A stretch of DNA of 10,009 nt, from NCBI GenBank assembly GCA_041568335.1, contig JBFFZZ010000102.1, positions 1 through 10,009 on the forward strand. Reading direction: 5' to 3'. Numbering within the stretch: the first letter of the stretch is position 1; each line of letters opens with the position of its first letter. Positions 5,406-10,009 of this stretch are shown here, one piece after another. Below the pieces are notes generated by a model. It made no database searches. It was not told the origin of the DNA and saw only the letters and a list, made by a program, of their open reading frames with translations. This stretch comes from WVWW01 sp041568335. GTDB lineage: Bacteria; Acidobacteriota; Polarisedimenticolia; Polarisedimenticolales; Polarisedimenticolaceae. A program made the translations under genes and the position numbers.

Positions 5406-7784
5406 ATGCGACTTCCGCCACTGATCGCCGCCTGGCTGATACTCGTCGTTTCCCCGGTCATCGCACAGACCGATTCGCCCCCGGCGGAGGACCGTTTCGC
5501 GCTCGACCTCGCGGAAGGCGGCAAGATCGACTTCGATCAGATGATCCACAGCGAGGACGGCGTGATCCTCACCGGTCCGGTCACGATCAGCATCGGGGAC
5601 ACGCGGATCCAGGCCGATCGCGTGATCTATCGCGAGGAACGCTATGTCACCGCCGAGGGCAACGTGCTTCTCGTGTGGCAATCCAACCGGATCTTCGGGA
5701 GCCGTCTGGTCTACGACCTCAAGACCGGTCATGGCGTCATGGACGACGCGTCCGGGCAAGCCCGGGACCAGTACCTTTTCTGGGCAAAACGCGCGGAAAA
5801 GATCGGCGTCGATCTGATCAAGTTGAAGAACGCGACCTTCACGACTTGCACGCAGCCGACGCCCTACTGGTCGTTCAACGTGTCGAGCGCGACGATTCGC
5901 CTGGACAAGTACGCCCGGATGTGGAACCCGCGGTTGGTGGCTTCCAAGATCCCCGTGTTCTACCTGCCGTACATCGTTTGGCCCGTGAAGGACCGTCGAG
6001 CGGCGGGTTTGCTGATCCCGGAGTTCCACGCGAATCAGAAGCTCGGCAGCGCGGTCACGCAACAGCTGTTCATCCCGTTGGGGCCGACCGCGGACGTGAC
6101 CTTGCTGGGGACCTACTACACCGACGCCGGGCTGGGCGGCGGGCTCGAGGCCCGCTGGTTACCAAGCCGTCGGGGGTCGGCTTCTTTCAAGGGCTTCTAC
6201 ATCGACGATCAGGTGACCAACGCGGAGCGCTGGAACTTCGAGTACAAACAGGAGCAGCAGTTCAACAACGGCTTCCGCATGGTTGCCGACATCAACCAGA
6301 TCAGCGACTTCAACTACTACTCCGATTTCGCGCGCAACCTCAACGTGGTCTCCTCGCCGACGGTTCTCGCGCGCATCGAGTTTTCGCGCAACGGGCCGTG
6401 GGCATCGGTGAACGTCCGCGAGCTACGCCGCGAGCAACTCCGGGTCGACGGTTCCGAGCTGATCCAGCAGACGCTGCCGGAGATCGAGTGGCGCGGTCGT
6501 ACCAAACGGCTGGGCGAGAGTCCGGTCTACTTCGATTACCAAACCTCCATCGCGGCGATCCAGCAACGTGAGGAACCGACGCCCTGTCTCGCAGCGCCGT
6601 GCACGCCCGTTCAGCTCGCCCCGCTCAACGCGGACTACGGCAGGGTCGATGTCTTTCCCACCTTCTCGATGCCGCTGACACCGGCCCCGTGGCTCGACAT
6701 CACACCCAGCGTGAGGTACCGCACCACACACTGGACGCAACGAACCGAGCCGATCACGCTGCCCACCGGCGACATGACCCGTATCGCGGTGGATTCGTCG
6801 GTCACCCGCAGCCTGTTCGGGGCCAACCTGTCGATCGTGGGGCCGAAGCTCTACAGACTGTTCAAACGCAAGGACGGCGCGCGCTTCAAACACACGGTGG
6901 AGCCGCGTATCTCTTACGGGTATCTCGACCGCTACGATCAAACCGACCAGCTGTTGCTCTACGACGACGTCGATCAATTCAACGGAAGCGGCGCCAATTT
7001 GAATTACTCCCTGGTCCAACGGTTGTTCGCCAAGCGACCGCGTACGATGCCGCAACCCGCCCGCGAGGCCATGCAGCCGGTCGTGATGGCCGACGGCACG
7101 ACCAGCGATCCGCTCGCGGAAGGCGTGTCGCCGGTCGACAGCGCGGTGGGCTTCGCACCCACCCCGCCGCCCGACGCGCCCGTCGAGCCACTCGAGATCG
7201 CCTCGTTGGAGTTCCGGCAGATGCGTTCGTTCAACAACGAACTGAGCTTCGCGGATCTCGACTCCGACGGGATCAACGAGGCGACGAGCCCGTACTCGGA
7301 TCTGCAGATGATCGGCCGCTTCAACCCGTCGCAGAAGACCAGCATCGACATTCGCGGGAGTTACCACATCCTCTACGAAGACCTCCGCGACGTGACGCTG
7401 TCCGGTGCCCTGCGTAACCGGGTTTCGCGGACCGGTTTCTCGATCATCTTTCGCAACGGGCTGGGCGTTCGGAATACCGGAACGACCGCCATGCCGATCT
7501 TCGAGCCGAACCGGGACGACACCCAGCTGCGGTTCGACACCGGGCTCAACCTGTTCGGCCGCAGGCTGCAGCTCAATTACTCGACGCTGTACACCGCCCG
7601 CCCCCCGATGGGCCAGAGTCACTTGCCGGACCAGCACTGGCGGGTGGCCTACGCCACGCAGTGCTGCACATTCGTCATCGAACGCTACACGCGGGATTTC
7701 TCCGCAGGTGTCGACCGCCGCGACCTGTCGTTCCGCGTCGATCTTGCGGGGATCGGTAAACTGTTCGATTATTCCGGGTTCTAG
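5406..7784 (+). CDS. lptD: LPS-assembly protein LptD (outer-membrane LPS translocon)
   Basis: Encodes 792 residues, the normal size for LptD. With LptE it forms the outer-membrane barrel that places LPS in the outer leaflet. A signal peptide covers about residues 1-20 (cut near VIA-QT). Residues 50-115 form the OstA/LptA-like beta-jellyroll (GPVTISIGDTRIQADRV, YVTAEGNVLL). The signature after it, PYWSFNVSSATIRLDKYARM (153-172) and IPVFYLPYIVWPVKDRRAAGLLIPE (182-206), is typical of LptD, followed by the long beta-barrel. The C-terminal residue is phenylalanine, as expected for a barrel-assembly signal. Cysteines are C148, C394, C399 and the adjacent pair C753-C754. E. coli LptD uses two N-terminal cysteines bridged to a C-terminal CC pair; here only one N-terminal partner (C148) is seen. 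A proline-rich acidic stretch (about 548-600) looks like a large surface loop. First gene of the envelope cluster; the next gene starts one base after its stop. Confidence 0.96.
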   Translation: MRLPPLIAAWLILVVSPVIAQTDSPPAEDRFALDLAEGGKIDFDQMIHSEDGVILTGPVTISIGDTRIQADRVIYREERYVTAEGNVLLVWQSNRIFGSRLVYDLKTGHGVMDDASGQARDQYLFWAKRAEKIGVDLIKLKNATFTTCTQPTPYWSFNVSSATIRLDKYARMWNPRLVASKIPVFYLPYIVWPVKDRRAAGLLIPEFHANQKLGSAVTQQLFIPLGPTADVTLLGTYYTDAGLGGGLEARWLPSRRGSASFKGFYIDDQVTNAERWNFEYKQEQQFNNGFRMVADINQISDFNYYSDFARNLNVVSSPTVLARIEFSRNGPWASVNVRELRREQLRVDGSELIQQTLPEIEWRGRTKRLGESPVYFDYQTSIAAIQQREEPTPCLAAPCTPVQLAPLNADYGRVDVFPTFSMPLTPAPWLDITPSVRYRTTHWTQRTEPITLPTGDMTRIAVDSSVTRSLFGANLSIVGPKLYRLFKRKDGARFKHTVEPRISYGYLDRYDQTDQLLLYDDVDQFNGSGANLNYSLVQRLFAKRPRTMPQPAREAMQPVVMADGTTSDPLAEGVSPVDSAVGFAPTPPPDAPVEPLEIASLEFRQMRSFNNELSFADLDSDGINEATSPYSDLQMIGRFNPSQKTSIDIRGSYHILYEDLRDVTLSGALRNRVSRTGFSIIFRNGLGVRNTGTTAMPIFEPNRDDTQLRFDTGLNLFGRRLQLNYSTLYTARPPMGQSHLPDQHWRVAYATQCCTFVIERYTRDFSAGVDRRDLSFRVDLAGIGKLFDYSGF

Positions 7785-7785
7785 A

Positions 7786-8643
7786 GTGAGCGAACGCATC
7801 GTCATCGTCGGCGCCACGGGACAGCTCGGTCTGGCCCTGCGGCGCCATCTCGACCGCGACCGGCGCCCGTACGCGGCGCTGGGCCCGCCCGATCTGGATT
7901 TGACCGCACCGGATACGGGCGATCGAATCGCGCGACTCGAACCGTCCGCGGTCATCAATGCCGCGGCGTGGACCGATGTTCGCGGCGCCGAGCAGGCCTC
8001 CAACCGTCAACTGGTCTGGGAGGTCAACTGCCACGGTCCCCGCCGGCTCGCCGAACGCTGTGCCGGGCTCGGCATTCCCCTGGTTCACGTCTCGACCGAC
8101 TACGTCTTCGACGGGCGCGCCGACGAACCCTACAAAGAAGATGCGCCGACCGGCCCGCTCCAGGCCTACGGCATGTCGAAATTCGACGGTGAGCGTGAAG
8201 TGCGACGGGTTTATCCGGAGGCCCTGATCGCAAGGACATCCACGGTCTACGGCTACCGTCCGGATGGACCACCACATTATGTCGACGCGATCCTCGCCCA
8301 GGCGCGTGAGCACGGCGCACTGGAGGTCGTTCGATTGCCCGTGTCGTCTCCGAGCTACACGGTGGACATCGCCGCGGGGCTGATCCACCTGCTCGACGCG
8401 GGAGCACGCGGGGTGGTGCACGTCGTCAACGACGGCGCTGCGAGCCGCCTCGAGCTGGCGACGGAAGCGGTGCGGCTGGCCGGCTTCGACTTCGAGGTCG
8501 GTGAACGCCCGGCTCCGCCGGACGATCTCGAGCGCCCGGATTACTCGGTCCTCGACACGTCGCTCTACCGGGAACTCACCGGCAGGTCGATGCGACCGTG
8601 GCAGGATGCGTTGCGCGACTACGTGACCGGACTCACGGCATGA
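7786..8643 (+). CDS. rfbD: RmlD-type dTDP-4-dehydrorhamnose reductase (SDR family)
   Basis: Encodes 285 residues from a GTG at 7786, one base after the lptD stop. This start gives a Rossmann loop right at the N-terminus, as the family expects. RmlD reduces dTDP-4-keto-L-rhamnose to dTDP-L-rhamnose, the donor for rhamnose in LPS and other glycans, using NAD(P)H. Visible motifs are GATGQLG (9-15), the DLDLT segment (36-40), NAAAWTDV (58-65), VSTDYVFDG (102-110) with the active-site Thr/Asp region, and YGMSK (128-132) holding the catalytic Tyr128 and Lys132. No rmlA, rmlB or rmlC is in the window, so the exact keto-sugar is not proven; a related NDP-sugar reductase is possible. Its stop overlaps the next start by ATGA. 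Confidence 0.87.
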   Translation: MSERIVIVGATGQLGLALRRHLDRDRRPYAALGPPDLDLTAPDTGDRIARLEPSAVINAAAWTDVRGAEQASNRQLVWEVNCHGPRRLAERCAGLGIPLVHVSTDYVFDGRADEPYKEDAPTGPLQAYGMSKFDGEREVRRVYPEALIARTSTVYGYRPDGPPHYVDAILAQAREHGALEVVRLPVSSPSYTVDIAAGLIHLLDAGARGVVHVVNDGAASRLELATEAVRLAGFDFEVGERPAPPDDLERPDYSVLDTSLYRELTGRSMRPWQDALRDYVTGLTA

Positions 8644-9629
8644 AGGTCCTCGTGACGGGTGTCACCGGATTTCTCGGTGGCCGTGTCGCCGCCGAGCTCG
8701 CGGCGAGCGGCCACGATGTCGTCGGCTTCTGCCGGGACGAATCGCGCTGGTCGGATCGCCCGGGGTCGGCGATCGCCGTGACCGGTGACGTGACCGACCG
8801 GGCGGCGGTCGAACGCGCCGTCGACGGCTGCGGGGCGGTGGTCCATGCCGCGGCTCTGGTCAAGTCGTGGGTACGCGACAAACGGCAGTTCGACCGGGTC
8901 AACGTCGAGGGGCTGGGGTACGTCATTCAAGCGTGTCGGGAGGCCGGCGTGCGTCTCGTCTACACCTCGTCGTTTATCGCGCTCGGGCCGACCGACGGGA
9001 CGACCCTGCACGAGGAGAGCCCGCGTGTCGACACGGATTTTCACAATGATTACGAGCGCACCAAGTGGCTCGCCGATCAGCTCGCCCGGAACGCCGACAC
9101 CGACAACCTCGAGCTCGTACGCGTCTACCCCGGCGTCATTTACGGCCCGGGGACGATGACCGCCGGGAATCACGTCGTCCAACTCCTGTTGCAGCACGCT
9201 CGCGGCAAGCTACCCGGAATGCTCGGGAAGGGCGACCTGAGGCAGTGCTTTGCCTACGTCGGTGACGTCGCCGGGGGCGTCGTTCGGGCGCTCGAACGGG
9301 GCCGGGCGGGGGAGGGTTATATCCTCGGCGGCGAGAACCGTACCGGGGTCGAGCTGTTCGACGCATTCGAGGCCGCCGCCGGGGTTGCGCCGCCGAAGCG
9401 GAAGATCCCGTTCTGGGCCGCCGGGATGATCGGCAAGGCCCAGCGCTGGCGCGCCGAGCTGCTCAACATCGAGCCCGAGCTGACGGATGAGGTCGTCGGG
9501 ATCTACCGTCACGAATGGGCCTACAGCTCGGAAAAGGCGATCGCCGAGCTGGGTTACCGTGTGACGCCGTTCTCCGACGCCATCGCGGAGACCGTCGCCT
9601 GGCTCCGCGAGCGCGGTGAGATGAGTTGA
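8640..9629 (+). CDS. NAD-dependent epimerase/dehydratase-like (extended SDR) protein
   Basis: Encodes 329 residues from the ATG at 8640, which overlaps the rfbD stop in ATGA. The N-terminus MKVLVTGVTGFLGG carries the extended-SDR glycine motif (GVTGFLG, 7-13). D50 in GDVTD follows, HAAALV is at 69-74, YTSS at 108-111 and the catalytic YERTK at 138-142 (Y138, K142). The YPGVIYGPG (163-171) and later DVAGGVVRALERG segments fit sugar epimerases, dihydroflavonol-reductase-like enzymes and the hopanoid-linked HpnA group. Position next to an RmlD-type gene and lptD suggests a role in nucleotide-sugar or envelope-lipid metabolism. The substrate cannot be read from the sequence. The next gene starts at a TTG inside its last codons. 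Confidence 0.85.
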   Translation: MKVLVTGVTGFLGGRVAAELAASGHDVVGFCRDESRWSDRPGSAIAVTGDVTDRAAVERAVDGCGAVVHAAALVKSWVRDKRQFDRVNVEGLGYVIQACREAGVRLVYTSSFIALGPTDGTTLHEESPRVDTDFHNDYERTKWLADQLARNADTDNLELVRVYPGVIYGPGTMTAGNHVVQLLLQHARGKLPGMLGKGDLRQCFAYVGDVAGGVVRALERGRAGEGYILGGENRTGVELFDAFEAAAGVAPPKRKIPFWAAGMIGKAQRWRAELLNIEPELTDEVVGIYRHEWAYSSEKAIAELGYRVTPFSDAIAETVAWLRERGEMS

Positions 9630-9961
9630 GCCGACTCCGCGGTGAGCTGATGCGCAAGGCGGTGCACGTCAGCATGGGCGGGTTTGCGCTGCTGTTCCGG
9701 TGGATCACGCCTACGCAGGCCGCTCTGCTCGCGATCCTCGCGTTGCTGTTCAACCTGTTCCTGCTGCACAGGCTGACACGCCGGGCGCTGCTGCGTGAGG
9801 ACGAACGAGAGGCCGGCTACTCGCGTGGCATCGTGCTCTACCCGGCGGTCGTTCTCGCCCTGATCATCGTCTTCCGTGAGCGTATGGAGCTGGCCGCCGC
9901 GGTGTGGGGTTTCCTGGCGGTCGGGGACGGCATGGCGACCGTCGCCGGTGTGTTGGCGTAA
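9626..9961 (+). CDS. Polyprenol/phytol/dolichol kinase-family membrane protein, cut by an in-frame TAA
   Basis: Reads 111 codons from a TTG at 9626 that overlaps the previous stop in TTGA; an ATG at 9650 after GGTGAG is an alternative start. The N-terminus RKAVHVSMGG resembles the RKxxH...G opening of the CTP-dependent lipid-alcohol kinase / CDP-alcohol-like family (SEC59, VTE5, polyprenol kinases). Hydrophobic membrane segments lie near residues 17-47 and 69-82. The family motif VGDGMA appears at about 96-102 (AVGDGMATVAG). These proteins phosphorylate polyprenols, phytol or diacylglycerol in the inner membrane. A TAA at 9959-9961 stops the frame only about 10 residues after the motif, far short of the usual 200 or so residues, yet the same frame continues with recognisable family sequence. 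As written the product is truncated: a pseudogene, a sequence error or readthrough. It is the last gene of the envelope cluster. Confidence 0.75.
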   Translation: MSRLRGELMRKAVHVSMGGFALLFRWITPTQAALLAILALLFNLFLLHRLTRRALLREDEREAGYSRGIVLYPAVVLALIIVFRERMELAAAVWGFLAVGDGMATVAGVLA

Positions 9962-10009
9962 AGCGGAAGGCTCCCCTGGAATCCGGAAAAGTCCTGGGCC
10001 GGGTTTCTC
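9962..10009 (+). pseudogene. In-frame continuation of the kinase gene beyond the TAA (window edge)
   Basis: Straight after the stop, in the same frame, 16 codons read SGRLPWNPEKSWAGFL with no further stop to the end of the window. LPWNxxKSWxG is the conserved segment that follows the GDG motif in this kinase family, at the expected spacing of about 13 residues. The rest of the gene lies outside the window. Confidence 0.7.

Noticed and set aside
6423..8003. Long minus-strand open frame (526 codons) opposite lptD
   Set aside because: It is antisense to a secure lptD gene, has shadow-type Arg/Val/Asp-rich composition and no recognisable domain; long antisense frames are common in GC-rich genes.

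Overview
The window is about 10 kb of GC-rich DNA (roughly two-thirds G+C by eye) from a diderm, Gram-negative-type bacterium. A complete LptD (lipopolysaccharide-assembly protein) shows an LPS-type outer membrane. A small c-type cytochrome and an RmlD-type sugar-nucleotide reductase fit this. No single gene fixes the phylum. An Acidobacteriota-like or related environmental lineage is only a guess. There is no phage, insertion sequence, CRISPR array, tRNA or rRNA; this looks like ordinary chromosomal core DNA.

Layout. (1) 29-424, plus strand: an exported class II (c'/c556-like) cytochrome with a C-terminal CVGCH heme site. (2) 2167-429, minus strand: two overlapping genes that together make a glutamine-dependent NAD+ synthetase split into separate subunits, a nitrilase-fold glutaminase followed by the NadE synthetase, joined by an ATGA overlap. 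The cytochrome and nadE converge, and both stop codons lie in a 14-bp perfect palindrome. (3) 2168-2561: a divergent intergenic region with an AT-rich patch and a terminator-like hairpin in what should be the leader of the next gene. (4) 2562-3755: a sigma-70 family sigma factor of the RpoD/RpoS type, closed by a strong intrinsic terminator at 3780-3809. (5) 3810-4134: non-coding DNA with a few DnaA-box-like 9-mers. (6) 4135-4350: a 71-residue protein ending in a four-cysteine, probably zinc-binding cluster. (7) 4391-5371: a GNAT-type acetyltransferase with two GNAT-like halves. (8) 5406-9961 and beyond: a tightly packed envelope cluster of lptD, an rfbD/rmlD-like reductase, an NAD-dependent epimerase/dehydratase-like SDR protein and a membrane kinase of the polyprenol/phytol/dolichol kinase family. 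Consecutive genes are separated by one base or overlap by four.

How the genes fit together: the last block is a plausible envelope operon. LptD inserts LPS into the outer membrane, RmlD-type and epimerase-type enzymes make or modify deoxysugars, and the last gene may phosphorylate a lipid alcohol, perhaps a glycan-carrier lipid. The NAD pair and the sigma factor are housekeeping functions.

The most notable observations are: an in-frame TAA in the last gene, with a clearly homologous continuation in the same frame straight after it; a possible attenuator upstream of the sigma factor; the split NAD synthetase; and extended -10-like hexamers placed 6-9 nt before several start codons that lack a good ribosome-binding site, suggesting leaderless transcripts. 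I did not find evidence for a wholly new multi-gene system.
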